The notes: generated by a model not told the origin, from the sequence alone. Counted from the first letter of the stretch, positions 53,447-62,469 are shown. The stretch: 64,000 nt of DNA from Heyndrickxia sp050281185 (GCF_050281185.1 NZ_JBNNWS010000009.1:62001-126000); one strand, 5' to 3'. Made by a program: numbers and translations.

Positions 53447-54274
53447 TTGTTTAAAATCAGCGAATTTTCTAGGCTAAGCAGAATTCCTCTGCAAACCCTG
53501 CGCTATTACGATCAGCTCGGAATCTTAAAGCCTGCCAAAACCGATGAATCAACTGGGTATCGATACTACTCCGCTGAACAGCTGCTGGAGATTAATCGAA
53601 TCGTCATTTTTAAAGAATTAGGGTTTACGCTACAGCAAATCGCGCATCTTCTCCAAGAAGATATATCTGCTGAACAGATTCGTGGCATGCTTAGACTAAA
53701 AGAGAGTGAAATCGAGAAATTGCTTGATATCGAAAGGTCTAAGCTTACCCGAGTTAAAGAACGAATACAGCTTGTGGAGCGCGACGGTAGAATAGATAAA
53801 GAACAGGAAGTTGTTATGAAGCGCGTTGAAGAAATGCCCATGATTACGTATGCTTCGACGGGTACAGTTGACGATATTCCAATCCTCTTCGAAATCTTCG
53901 ATGGACTTCTCGATAGCCGATCCAGATCTTTCTTATCTGGCCCAAAGACGGTTCTATGGAACGCACTCGGTAGCACTGTGCATGCCTTTGAGCTTGAGGT
54001 AGGCTATACTGTGAAATCGAACGATCTTAAGCTGCCCGAGCATCTTAATCTACGTTACTTGCCTTCAGAGACAGTAGCCGCGTTGTTGTTCCGTTCAGAT
54101 TCAGCGTTTTCGGAGACAGCATGTATAGACCTTGCTACATGGATCCAGCGTAACGGCTACCGTATTCGAGGCGATCGGCCGGGAAGGGAAATCTATGTGC
54201 CGCTTTCAGGTGAGCCGGGTACTTGTCTTGTCGAAATCCAAATTCCTATTGAAGAAAGAGAGGATCGTCTATGA
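53447..54274 (+). CDS. MerR-family regulator with GyrI-like effector domain
   Basis: 275 residues from a TTG; GGAGGG is upstream. The HTH (about 1-70, IPLQTLRYYDQLGILKPAK) and coiled helix (about 75-115) precede a GyrI/BmrR-like ligand-binding region (about 125-270). It overlaps the MFS transporter gene by four bases and has a MerR-type promoter, a classical drug-sensing and efflux arrangement like BmrR/Bmr. Confidence 0.9.
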   Translation: MFKISEFSRLSRIPLQTLRYYDQLGILKPAKTDESTGYRYYSAEQLLEINRIVIFKELGFTLQQIAHLLQEDISAEQIRGMLRLKESEIEKLLDIERSKLTRVKERIQLVERDGRIDKEQEVVMKRVEEMPMITYASTGTVDDIPILFEIFDGLLDSRSRSFLSGPKTVLWNALGSTVHAFELEVGYTVKSNDLKLPEHLNLRYLPSETVAALLFRSDSAFSETACIDLATWIQRNGYRIRGDRPGREIYVPLSGEPGTCLVEIQIPIEEREDRL

Positions 54275-55437
54275 GTAATAAATGGGTTGTAAATTTACTT
54301 GCTTTGGCAGTGTTTCTTATTGGGACAATTGAGTACATTTTAAGCGGAATCCTCCATATGGTAGCAGCAGATCTTGGAATTACGACATCTTCTGCTGGAG
54401 CGCTTGTTACGGCTTTCGCCCTTTCCGCAGCGCTTGGAGCCCCCGTTGTGATTGCGGTAACCATCCAGGTGGATCGTAAAAAAATACTGTTGATCATGCT
54501 CGGTATTTTTATTCTGAGTAACTTCCTAGTCTACTTCAGCCCCTCTTTTGAAATGATATTGGTGGCGCGAGTGATTCAAGGCCTCAGTGGAGGAGCTGCT
54601 ACTGTTATTGCAATGGCTGTGGCGACTCGTTTGGTCGAAGTACAGAATCAAGGTCGAGCTATCGGCACTATTTTGATGGGTTTAAGCAGTTCTCTTGTTC
54701 TCGGTGTACCTGCAGGCACGTTTTTAAGCGAAGTTGTTGGCTGGAGAACTTTATTCATCCTTATAGGTATGCTAACGTTGATTCCGTTGCTGGTAGTCTT
54801 CGCCAGAGTCCCGTCTATTACCGAACAAAGAACTATTACGATCGGAATGCAGCTGTCGATTTTGAAAGACAAAAAGATTGTTCTTGCGCTTGCCACTACA
54901 CTGTTCTATATTGGGGGATACTCTACGCTGTTTACTTATATTGCTCCCTTCCTACAAGCGAATGCCAAGTTGTCGGTTACTGCGCTTTCCAGCATTCTGT
55001 TGCTCTTTGGTCTTTGCAGTTTTTTCGGCTCCAAATTTGGAGGAGTGATTACGGATACAAAAGGGCCGAAGTTCATGATCTACACTGGTCTTTCCCTCCA
55101 AGCCGGAATGCTACTTCTGCTAACTTGGGTAGGCGGCTTGATTTATGCTATCATCCCGTTAATCATGATATGGATGGTGGCAACATGGGCGACCTCCCCA
55201 GCACAACAGTCGTATTTGGTTTCCTTAGTACCACACTCACCAGATATTGCTCTTAGCGTCAATACTTCGTTTATCCAGTTTGGTTTCGCTCTCGGCTCGG
55301 CTATCGGGGGGCAGGTGATCAGCGGTTCCTCAATAGGTAACCTCGTCTGGTCTGGACTTATAATGGTCTTACTGGCTCTCCTGATAGCAGTCCGGTTGTT
55401 CGCTTACAATAATAAACCTGAACATGTAACAAGTTAA
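54271..55437 (+). CDS. MFS drug/arabinose-efflux-like transporter (DHA1)
   Basis: 388 residues, 12 membrane helices. The N-terminal FLIGTIEYILSGILHMVAAD, the motif A-like region around QVDRKKILL and motif C-like GVPAGTFLSEVVGWR are typical of DHA1 efflux proteins such as AraJ/YdhP. It is translationally coupled to the MerR gene, which should induce it in response to its ligand. Confidence 0.9.
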   Translation: MSNKWVVNLLALAVFLIGTIEYILSGILHMVAADLGITTSSAGALVTAFALSAALGAPVVIAVTIQVDRKKILLIMLGIFILSNFLVYFSPSFEMILVARVIQGLSGGAATVIAMAVATRLVEVQNQGRAIGTILMGLSSSLVLGVPAGTFLSEVVGWRTLFILIGMLTLIPLLVVFARVPSITEQRTITIGMQLSILKDKKIVLALATTLFYIGGYSTLFTYIAPFLQANAKLSVTALSSILLLFGLCSFFGSKFGGVITDTKGPKFMIYTGLSLQAGMLLLLTWVGGLIYAIIPLIMIWMVATWATSPAQQSYLVSLVPHSPDIALSVNTSFIQFGFALGSAIGGQVISGSSIGNLVWSGLIMVLLALLIAVRLFAYNNKPEHVTS

Positions 55438-55443
55438 GTAAGA

Positions 55444-55490
55444 CAAAAAAGTCGATTCCTTTAAAAAGAAGGAAATCGGCTTTTTTTGTT
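55444..55490 (+). terminator. Terminator of the MerR-MFS operon
   Basis: AAAAAAGTCGATTCCTT pairs imperfectly with AAGGAAATCGGCTTTTTT. A second hairpin (ACATCCATTTTG with CAAAATGGATGT) follows near 55558-55595. Confidence 0.85.
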
Positions 55491-55622
55491 TGGAATTTGC
55501 TTAGCGTACAACTTTTATACATCAACTCCATAAACCTACATTTTCGAACAAATAAAAAACATCCATTTTGAAAAAAGATTGAACAAAATGGATGTCTTCT
55601 TAGCATGCCTATGTTTAGTTTT

Positions 55623-55866
55623 AATAAAAAGGCTCTTTTCGTATAAATTGTTGTTTTTAGACTATAAACTTAGTCCGTTGATTTCCGCTCCAGACACTTG
55701 CTTTCCGCGGGGAGGGATGGGAGCCTCCTCGGCGTTACCGCCTGCGGGGTCTCCCACTTCCCTCTTTTTCCCGCAGGAGTCAAGTGCCCTCCGCTACAAT
55801 CAACTCAGATTGTTAATACAATATCACAAAAAAAGCAACAAACTTTACGAAAACAGCCAATAAAAA
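55623..55866. mobile_element. MITE-like element, copy 2, with GC-rich cloverleaf interior
   Basis: Body 55631-55858. The left end GGCTCTTTTCGTATAAATTG and reverse complement of the right end GGCTGTTTTCGTAAAGTTTG are near-identical terminal inverted repeats. It is flanked by AATAAAAA on both sides (55623-55630 and 55859-55866). The interior is GC-rich with nested inverted repeats (GTTGATT, CACTTG and others), unlike copies 1 and 3. Short frames across it are not genes. Confidence 0.8.
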
Positions 55867-55916
55867 AGTTTGATCACTTTTTCCTGCATTCTCTTAAATT
55901 TTTATGAGAGGATTTT

Positions 55917-56372
55917 TCATTTATCTCCTGAATTAAGTGTAATAAGTGAAAGTAGAACTTTATTGAAATTTTGTTTATCCTTGATATTGGCAAAAAATAC
56001 TTCGTCAACTGACTCGACAATCGGGATGACAACCTTCACTTTATTACAGCCTTCTTCTGTAGTTGAAAGTAGAATTTCACGTTTATCTAAAGGATTTTTA
56101 GTTCTTTTCAAAAAACCTTTCGATTCAAGAGTCCGAACTACATCGGAAACCATCATAATATTAGTCTCTGTAAATTCAGCAAGTTTTTTTTGGGTAACAT
56201 TTTCTCCATAAGTACACAAAAAATCACAAGCAGCTAATAATACAAATTGTACATGAGTTAAATCAAACCGACTAAGTTCCTTTGCAATCATTCTTTGCCA
56301 AGCTTGAGTTACCTGCCATAATAGAAAACCCGAGCTTTCCTTCGGGGTGTTAAATTTAGATTTCCATTCCAT
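55917..56372 (-). CDS. MarR-family regulator
   Basis: 151 residues; GGGAGTG before the ATG. Winged HTH of the MarR type: FDLTHVQFVLLAACDFL, ENVTQKKLAEFTETNIMMV and KGFLKRTKNPLDKREILLS, the wing. It is divergent from nothing obvious and has no partner gene next to it; the target is unknown. The MITE copy 2 lies directly behind its stop. Confidence 0.88.
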   Translation of the reverse strand: MEWKSKFNTPKESSGFLLWQVTQAWQRMIAKELSRFDLTHVQFVLLAACDFLCTYGENVTQKKLAEFTETNIMMVSDVVRTLESKGFLKRTKNPLDKREILLSTTEEGCNKVKVVIPIVESVDEVFFANIKDKQNFNKVLLSLITLNSGDK

Positions 56373-56447
56373 TTAAATTCACTCCCATAGCATTTCCAAT
56401 TACAATAAAATCCCAATAGTTTCTATTGCTAACTATCAGTATGCAAA

Positions 56448-56483
56448 AAAGATCTATCCTTCTTATACAGGATAGATCTTAGT
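56448..56483 (-). terminator. Hairpin between YheO-type and MarR genes
   Basis: AAGATCTATCC (56449-56459) pairs with GGATAGATCTT (56470-56480); on the minus strand it leads into TTTTT. It lies about 220 bases after the YheO-type stop and would stop read-through into marR. The rest of 56373-56699 is AT-rich. Confidence 0.7.
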
Positions 56484-56699
56484 ATTGAATGAATTGTAAA
56501 GTTTAACTGTGCACCCTTTAGCCAATCAAATCTAAAGGGGTAGAACATCGTGATTTTATTTTAAACATCGCATCTTTTTTATAAACGTCGCAACTTTATT
56601 TCAAATCTACAACATGTTAAAGTTCTACTATAGTTCAATACTATTGCAGACCAATTTTTGCACCAGTACCCCATCAGATAATATTTTCGTTCCTCCTAT

Positions 56700-57386
56700 T
56701 TACTTCTTATCCTTATCAATCATTTTCAAATACCTATATACACTAGGTTCAGATATATTTAGTAATTCAGCGACTTGAGATACGGCACCTTTTAATTGGA
56801 AAATTCCTTTTTTGGATAACTGGTTGATGATCTCAATCTTTTGTTCTTGCTTTAAGGCGATATTTGGATTTAAAAGAGATGGATCGACGACCGAGTATAC
56901 GATTTCTTCAATAGAGTCTGAAAAATATTCGATCATTTCATTATCGTGATGCTCTTCTATCGTTTCCTTTTTCGAAGGAGCGGTCTCATCTTCTATTGGG
57001 CTAAGGAGCTGAACCAGGTCTAGAATGTCATTTGCAATTTTCTTATGTTTGCTAAAATCAAAATTGATACAGAGCATACCGATTAATTCGTTATTTTCAT
57101 CTTTAATAAAATAAGTAGAACCACGAATTTCTTTTCCTAGTTTGGTAATTCCTTTATAGTTCGTTACATAGTCTTTATCTTGATAGGTTTTGTCCTTCAT
57201 CATTTTAAGTGCAAGTTCTGTTAATGGTGCATTGTTTGTTCGACCACTAATATGATTATTTGCAATGGCTCCTACATAAGAGTTATTTTTCTCGATAATG
57301 TGTAAAACCACTTCATAGTTTTCTCCTAGAACTATACCTAAAAATTCAACTAGTTTTTTGTAGTGAATCAAAACTTTATTCTTCAT
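56700..57386 (-). CDS. YheO/DauR-type regulator (PAS-like sensor plus HTH)
   Basis: 228 residues. N-terminal YheO PAS-like domain (about 1-125; LGENYEVVLHIIEKNNSYVG, RGSTYFIKDENNELIGM) and a C-terminal HTH (about 175-225; VSQVAELLNISEPSVYRYL). Relatives include DauR, which controls D-arginine use. It is divergent from the symporter, ridA and lyase genes and is the natural candidate for their regulator. D-amino acid sensing is inferred from the family and neighbours. Confidence 0.88.
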   Translation of the reverse strand: MKNKVLIHYKKLVEFLGIVLGENYEVVLHIIEKNNSYVGAIANNHISGRTNNAPLTELALKMMKDKTYQDKDYVTNYKGITKLGKEIRGSTYFIKDENNELIGMLCINFDFSKHKKIANDILDLVQLLSPIEDETAPSKKETIEEHHDNEMIEYFSDSIEEIVYSVVDPSLLNPNIALKQEQKIEIINQLSKKGIFQLKGAVSQVAELLNISEPSVYRYLKMIDKDKK

Positions 57387-57698
57387 AATTTTACTCCTTA
57401 AAAAACGGTAATAGACTGTCTATGAATATCCCTCTAAAAACTTATGAGAGAAAAGGCTAAAATCTAAATTGATTTAAGTTTAACAATTTTTCAATAAATC
57501 TTCCAGTGCAAAAAAGACGATATAACTCTATAATCCTAGAATCCATATTTGATAAGTAGAGATTTTGGACATACATTTTAACAAAAAAGGTGTATATGTC
57601 TCTTTTTGAATGTCATTCTTAAAAGTGTATTCTAAATAATATTTTTTTCAAAAAATTATAAAAAATAAATTGAAATAGAAAATAATTGATAATATAAT
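57387..57698. other. Promoter region of the YheO-type gene and duplicated promoter segment
   Basis: AT-rich. Its right part (from about 57650) repeats the promoter region of the intact ridA operon (59625-59708) nearly base for base. No gene seen. Confidence 0.6.
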
Positions 57699-57712
57699 AT
57701 TATCACGATAAT
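57699..57712. promoter_or_regulatory. Palindrome ATTATCACGATAAT before the pseudogene
   Basis: Perfect ATTATC-AC-GATAAT inverted repeat, identical to 59667-59680 before the intact ridA gene. Candidate operator of the YheO-type regulator. Confidence 0.65.
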
Positions 57713-57740
57713 AAAAAATTATAAAAAGGGGGTGTTCTAA

Positions 57741-58115
57741 ATGAAAAAGTATCCGGAAGCGCTTGGTCCTTAACCTATTTATCAAACATCCACATTTCAC
57801 CAAGCTCACAATACAGAATCGCAAGAGTTCACATATACACGATTTAAACCATCAAATAAGGGAGGCATTGGAGGAAACGATTTTATGTTTAGAATGTGCT
57901 AAATATGGTTTTGCCTTTTCATTTGGCATGGCAGTGATCTGCAGATTTTATTGCCAAGGAGCTTCAAAAACACAGTAAAATGAAAGCGCTTTATTGTTTG
58001 CGAACACAAAGGGAAAGAAGTCCATTTTTCACAAGTAAGTAATAGAGAGTCATATTGACTTATGATTTAAGTAACTATTGATTGTGAAAGACTTCTTTGT
58101 AAATGTATAAATGGT
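57741..58115 (+). pseudogene. Decayed, deleted copy of the ridA and cystathionine gamma-lyase-like pair
   Basis: It starts with ten ridA codons (MKKYPEALGP) then stops, jumps to the lyase segment starting IYQTSTFHQAH (parent near 60160), then jumps again at a TGCAG present at both ends of the missing parent segment (60327-60331 and 60855-60859), and ends in degraded sequence matching parent DNA near 61030. At least two internal deletions of about 420 and 530 bases and several frameshifts have occurred. The duplicated promoter and palindrome are retained. Confidence 0.88.
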
Positions 58116-58142
58116 TAAAAATAACGAAGGGGATGGAATTAT

Positions 58143-59423
58143 ATGAATGAACTGAATAAAAAGGGGATCTGGAAATCGTATAAATTTCCTATCATTTTAA
58201 TACTATCAATCATAGCAGGAAGCATTATTGGCTTGATTGCTGGACCTAAGGCTGAAGTTCTCAAACCGTTGGGTGATATTTTTATCAATCTCATGTTTAC
58301 CATTGTCGTTCCTCTTGTATTTATCTCTATTAGTAGTTCCGTTGCTAACATATCAAGCCTCAAGAGACTCGGTAAGATTCTGGGAGTTATGCTATTAGTG
58401 TTTGTGTTTACTGGGATTATTGCTTCCATCGTTATGATTATGGGTGTGTCAGTATTTCCGCCGGCAGAAGGGGTACATGTTGAAATGCAGAAGCCGGATG
58501 AAATAAAGCCATTGAGTACGTCAGAACAAATTGTATCCGCCTTCACTGTGCCTGATTTTCTTGAATTGTTTTCAAGAAAAAATATGCTTGCTCTAATTGT
58601 TTTTTCTGTATTATTCGGTCTTTCTATTAGTATGCTAGGTGAAAAGGGAAGGAAAATTTCGGCGGGGCTTTCTTTACTATCTGATGCCATAATGAAGCTC
58701 GTTTCGATTATTATGTTATTTGCTCCAATCGGATTAGGTGCCTATTTTGCGACGTTAATTGGGGTATTCGGTCCTGAATTGCTTGGCTCCTATGCAAAAT
58801 CGATGGCCGTTTATTATCCAATTGCAATTGTTTATTTCTTTGTTGCCTTCACTATTTATTCATTTATGGCTGGAGGGAAAAGAGGAACAACAACATTCTG
58901 GAAGGAAATCATTACTCCTGCTGCCACTTCTTTTGCAACAGGAAGTAGTGTTGCTACAATTCCAGCAAACTTAGTGGCTTCCGCTAGAATTGGTGTTCCA
59001 AGAGACATCCGCGAAATGGTGATTCCTATTGGAGCAACAGCCCATATGGATGGATCCTGCTTAAGTGCAATATTAAAAATTTCTTTTCTTTTCGGTCTGT
59101 ACAATATGTCTTTTACCGGAATAGATACGTTTGCAACTGCGATTCTCGTTGCCGTATTAAGCGGTATGGTTGCGTCTGGAATACCAGGTGGAGGTTTTGT
59201 CGGTGAATTGTTAATTGTCACAATGTATGGGTTCCCTCCAGAAGCTTTGGTGATCATTTCAATGTTAGGAACCTTGGTAGATCCTCCAGCGACGATGGTG
59301 AATTCAACTGGAGATACCGTTTGTGGAATGATGATGGCTAGAATTATTGAAGGAAAGAATTGGATGGTTAAGAAGTTAAAACCTTCCGAAATGAACGTGA
59401 CAGAATATACTAGTGAAATGTAG
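58143..59423 (+). CDS. DAACS-family amino acid/dicarboxylate:cation symporter
   Basis: 426 residues. The family hallmarks are present: FINLMFTIVVPLVFISISSS near 47-66, the re-entrant SFATGSSVATIPAN near 266-279, the PIGATAHMDGS stretch near 299-309 and the last loop DPPATMVNSTGDTV. Members transport glutamate, aspartate or cystine (TcyP). Given the sulfur amino acid enzymes downstream, a cystine or related sulfur amino acid is the likely substrate. The duplicated promoter and pseudogene lie directly upstream and may drive it. Confidence 0.9.
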   Translation: MNELNKKGIWKSYKFPIILILSIIAGSIIGLIAGPKAEVLKPLGDIFINLMFTIVVPLVFISISSSVANISSLKRLGKILGVMLLVFVFTGIIASIVMIMGVSVFPPAEGVHVEMQKPDEIKPLSTSEQIVSAFTVPDFLELFSRKNMLALIVFSVLFGLSISMLGEKGRKISAGLSLLSDAIMKLVSIIMLFAPIGLGAYFATLIGVFGPELLGSYAKSMAVYYPIAIVYFFVAFTIYSFMAGGKRGTTTFWKEIITPAATSFATGSSVATIPANLVASARIGVPRDIREMVIPIGATAHMDGSCLSAILKISFLFGLYNMSFTGIDTFATAILVAVLSGMVASGIPGGGFVGELLIVTMYGFPPEALVIISMLGTLVDPPATMVNSTGDTVCGMMMARIIEGKNWMVKKLKPSEMNVTEYTSEM

Positions 59424-59435
59424 TAACTTATAGCT

Positions 59436-59473
59436 AAAAAACGATTTCCTAGAAGTGAGGAAATCGTTTTTTT
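59436..59473 (+). terminator. Terminator of the symporter gene
   Basis: AAAACGATTTCCT pairs with AGGAAATCGTTTT and leads into a T tract, separating the symporter from the ridA operon. Confidence 0.9.
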
Positions 59474-59666
59474 GTGGAATTGAAAACCCTAGGCTGGTGT
59501 CCGCCAACATAAAAAAACAAACAGTTTGCTGATTACGATGTTGCTCCACAAAAACTGAGCTGCCTCGTATTTTTTAAATTCTCTTTTTTAGTTAGATTTT
59601 TAATAATAATTTTTTTCTCAAAATTTTAAAAAATAAATTGAAATAGAAAATTTTTGATAATATAAT

Positions 59667-59680
59667 ATTATCACGATAAT
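59667..59680. promoter_or_regulatory. Palindrome ATTATCACGATAAT before ridA
   Basis: Perfect inverted repeat 42 bases before the ridA start, overlapping a TATAAT (59661-59666). Identical site at 57699-57712. Candidate operator of the locus regulator. Confidence 0.7.
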
Positions 59681-59708
59681 AAAAAATTATTACAACGAGG
59701 TGTTTTAT

Positions 59709-60074
59709 ATGAAAAAGTATCCGGAAGCAATTGGTCCTTATTCAGCATATCGTAGAGTTGGCAATTTGGTTTATACATCTGGACAACTTCCAATTAATCC
59801 AGAAACAAATGAATTTCCTAGTGATAAAATTGAGTGTCAAACAAGACAATCACTATTAAATGTAAAGGCGATCATCGAAGAAAATGGCGGTTCGATGGAT
59901 GACATTATCAAAACGACTGTTTTTTTAAATGATATGAATGATTTTAATGCGATGAACGAAGTATATAAAGAATTCTTTAATTCTCCTTATCCTGCAAGAA
60001 CAGCTGTTGCTGTTGAAAAATTGCCAAAAAATGCATTAGTTGAAATTGAGGTTATTGCGGCGATTGATAAATAA
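59709..60074 (+). CDS. ridA: RidA/YjgF-family enamine/imine deaminase
   Basis: 121 residues from the ATG at 59709 with GAGGTG upstream (the GTG at 59700 is too close). RidA features: AIGPYSAYRRVGNLVYTSGQ, NVKAIIEENGGSMDDIIKTT, YPARTAVAVEKLPKNALVEI with the substrate-binding arginine. It hydrolyses 2-aminoacrylate-type intermediates released by PLP lyases. It sits at the head of the lyase operon, where it would clear the product of the next enzyme. Confidence 0.93.
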   Translation: MKKYPEAIGPYSAYRRVGNLVYTSGQLPINPETNEFPSDKIECQTRQSLLNVKAIIEENGGSMDDIIKTTVFLNDMNDFNAMNEVYKEFFNSPYPARTAVAVEKLPKNALVEIEVIAAIDK

Positions 60075-60090
60075 AATGGAGATGAAGAAT

Positions 60091-61245
60091 ATGAAACTAG
60101 ACACAAAATTAATTCATGGTGGTCCATTACTAGATGAATATACAGGTAGTTCATCCATACCGATTTATCAAGCATCCACATTTCACCAAGCTCACTTTAC
60201 AGAACAACAAGAGTTCACCTATACACGATTTGGCAATCCAACAAGGAAGGCACTGGAGGAAACGATTGCCTGTTTAGAATGTGGTGAATATGGTTTTGCC
60301 TTTTCTTCTGGTATGGGAGCGATCACTGCAGTGCTGCTTAATTTTTCAAAAGGAGATCATGTAATCCTTTGCAAAGATATATATGGGGGAACCTATCAAC
60401 TAGTAACAGAGATGTTTCCTAAGTATGGAATCGAATATTCTTTCGTAGATGAGACGAGTCTCTCTTCCTGGGAAGAAGCAATCAAGGAAAATACAAGAGG
60501 TATTTATATCGAGACCCCTTCTAATCCCCTGTTAACCATTACAGATATAAAAGGTGTTGTAAAGTTAGCGAAGCAGCACAATATTAAGACCATGATCGAC
60601 AATACGTTTATGACACCGATCTATCAAAATCCAATCACACTCGGAGTAGATATCGTCATTCATAGTGCGACGAAATTTATTAATGGCCATAGTGATGTAA
60701 CAGCTGGTTTGGTTGTTACCAGTGATGAAGAGATTGCTAACACGATATCCAAAACGCAAAAAATGTTTGGTAGTATGTTAGATCCTTATAATTGTTGGTT
60801 AGTTTTAAGAGGGATCAAAACAATGAATGTTCGTATGGAAAAGGAAGTAGAAAATGCAGATTTTATTGCCAAGGAGCTTCAAAAACACAGCAAAGTGAAA
60901 GCGGTTTATTATCCAAGTCTCGCCAATCACAAAGGGAAAGAAATCCATTTTTCACAAGCAAGTAGTGGAGGGGCCGTATTGACTTTTGATTTAGGTAACT
61001 ATGAAAATGTGAAAGACTTCTTTGCAAATGTGACGCTTCCAATTGTCGCTGTTAGTTTAGGTGGTGTAGAATCAATCTTATCATACCCATTCACCATGTC
61101 CCATGCCGTAATCCCTGAAGAAGAAAGACTTAATTTAGGAGTGACAGACGGATTAATTAGACTCAGTTGTGGGATTGAAGACAAATATGATCTTCTAAAT
61201 GATATATTTAAAGCATTAGATCAAGTGAAATCAGTGGCCTCATAA
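60091..61245 (+). CDS. Cystathionine gamma-lyase/methionine gamma-lyase-like PLP enzyme
   Basis: 384 residues from the ATG at 60091 (GGAG upstream); an in-frame start at 60040 would overlap ridA. Cys/Met metabolism PLP family: YTRFGNPTRKALEE near 44-57, the PLP-lysine in HSATKFINGHSDVTAG near 190-205 and VSLGGVESILSYP near 323-335. It may cleave cystathionine, cysteine, cystine or methionine. A near-complete deletion copy lies at 57741-58115. Confidence 0.9.
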   Translation: MKLDTKLIHGGPLLDEYTGSSSIPIYQASTFHQAHFTEQQEFTYTRFGNPTRKALEETIACLECGEYGFAFSSGMGAITAVLLNFSKGDHVILCKDIYGGTYQLVTEMFPKYGIEYSFVDETSLSSWEEAIKENTRGIYIETPSNPLLTITDIKGVVKLAKQHNIKTMIDNTFMTPIYQNPITLGVDIVIHSATKFINGHSDVTAGLVVTSDEEIANTISKTQKMFGSMLDPYNCWLVLRGIKTMNVRMEKEVENADFIAKELQKHSKVKAVYYPSLANHKGKEIHFSQASSGGAVLTFDLGNYENVKDFFANVTLPIVAVSLGGVESILSYPFTMSHAVIPEEERLNLGVTDGLIRLSCGIEDKYDLLNDIFKALDQVKSVAS

Positions 61246-61272
61246 AGGGGAAAAATACTTTAAGGATTGGAT

Positions 61273-62262
61273 GTGATCTGTGTGGATAAAGTGTCTATCG
61301 CCAATTTACCTACAAAAATTGAAAAAGCCCATTTTTTTAGTAAACACTTGAATAAATCGGTTTATATTAAACGCGATGACCAGACTGGAATGGCGACATC
61401 CGGAAACAAAGTTAGAAAGCTAGAATATTTGTTAAAACATGCTCAAAACAAAGGATGTGATTATTTAATCACAAGTGGCGGGATCCAATCGAACCACGCG
61501 AGAGCAACTGCTGCAATTGCCGCTAAATATCAAATGAAATCCTTATTGATTTTAAAAGAAAGTGAAATATATAAGAATGAAGGAAATCTATTTTTCAATA
61601 AATTAGTAGGTGCAGAAATTAAGTTGGTAAGTGAGGAAGAATACCAAAATTTAACACCAATCATCGAAGAATTGACCAAAGAGTTGACTGAATCGGGACA
61701 CAAACCCTATGTTATTCCGATGGGAGGTTCAAATGGTATCGGTGCTTTAGGGTATTTAGATGCTTACAATGAAATACTGCGTCAAGAAGAGCAATTAGGT
61801 ATGAAGTTTGATACGATCGTAGTTGCAAACGGCTCAGGCGGAACATATGCAGGTTTGCTATATGGAAATAAAGAATGTAATAAAGATAAAAACATTATCG
61901 GAATCAGTGTTTTAAATCAGGAAGAACAAGCAGCACATGATATATTGCATATTTTAGAAGATATGAATCAATATAGGGATAATCCTTATTCATTTATAGA
62001 AAATGAGATCAACATTATTGATCGTTATATAGGATTAGGATATGGAAAAAGCCAATTGGAAGAGCTGAAATTTATCGAGAAATTCGCACATGAAGAAGGA
62101 ATTATCCTTGATCCTGTATATACTGGGAAGGCCATGTATGGTCTATACCATGAACTTAAAAATGGAAGCTTGCAGGATAGCCAAAACATATTGTTTATTC
62201 ATACGGGTGGTATTTTTGGCTGGACGGATGAGAAGATTAACATGTTATATGGTTCTAATTAA
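61273..62262 (+). CDS. D-cysteine desulfhydrase/ACC deaminase-family PLP enzyme
   Basis: 329 residues from the GTG at 61273, seven bases after TAAGGA; a TTG at 61267 is too near the ribosome binding site. Fold-type II PLP enzyme: IKRDDQTGMATSGNKVRKLE with the PLP lysine, SGGIQSNHARATAA near 74-87, ANGSGGTYAGLLYG for phosphate binding. The family includes D-cysteine desulfhydrase (DcyD) and ACC deaminase. The surrounding sulfur enzymes favour D-cysteine or a related D-amino acid. It lies 27 bases after the lyase gene. Confidence 0.85.
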   Translation: MICVDKVSIANLPTKIEKAHFFSKHLNKSVYIKRDDQTGMATSGNKVRKLEYLLKHAQNKGCDYLITSGGIQSNHARATAAIAAKYQMKSLLILKESEIYKNEGNLFFNKLVGAEIKLVSEEEYQNLTPIIEELTKELTESGHKPYVIPMGGSNGIGALGYLDAYNEILRQEEQLGMKFDTIVVANGSGGTYAGLLYGNKECNKDKNIIGISVLNQEEQAAHDILHILEDMNQYRDNPYSFIENEINIIDRYIGLGYGKSQLEELKFIEKFAHEEGIILDPVYTGKAMYGLYHELKNGSLQDSQNILFIHTGGIFGWTDEKINMLYGSN

Positions 62263-62469
62263 AAGGCTGTTTTCGTAAAGATTGTTGCTTTTCGTAAACG
62301 GCTCCAATACTTGATTAAATTGTTTCGTGCTCTTTTCTTCATCCCATACTTTTTGTATAAGTGCAAAAATAACCGTAAAAATCCAACTAGATATTTACTG
62401 CGTAAAATCTCTGCCGATTTTTACTTTGTTATAAATAGCAACAAAGTATTAGAAAAGAGCCTTTTAAAA
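62257..62469. mobile_element. MITE-like element, copy 3
   Basis: Body 62265-62461. Left end GGCTGTTTTCGTAAAGATTG, reverse complement of right end GGCTCTTTTCTAATACTTTG. The flanks AATTAAAA and TTTTAAAA agree at 6 of 8. The interior is clearly related to copy 1 (for example GTGCTCTTTTC, TCATCCCATACT, AACCGTAAAAATCC). It separates the lyase operon from the patB-like gene and begins at the stop of the D-cysteine desulfhydrase-like gene. Confidence 0.75.

Noticed and set aside
55579..55907. Open frames across the GC-rich element
   Set aside because: They read through inverted repeats of a non-coding element and differ in every frame.
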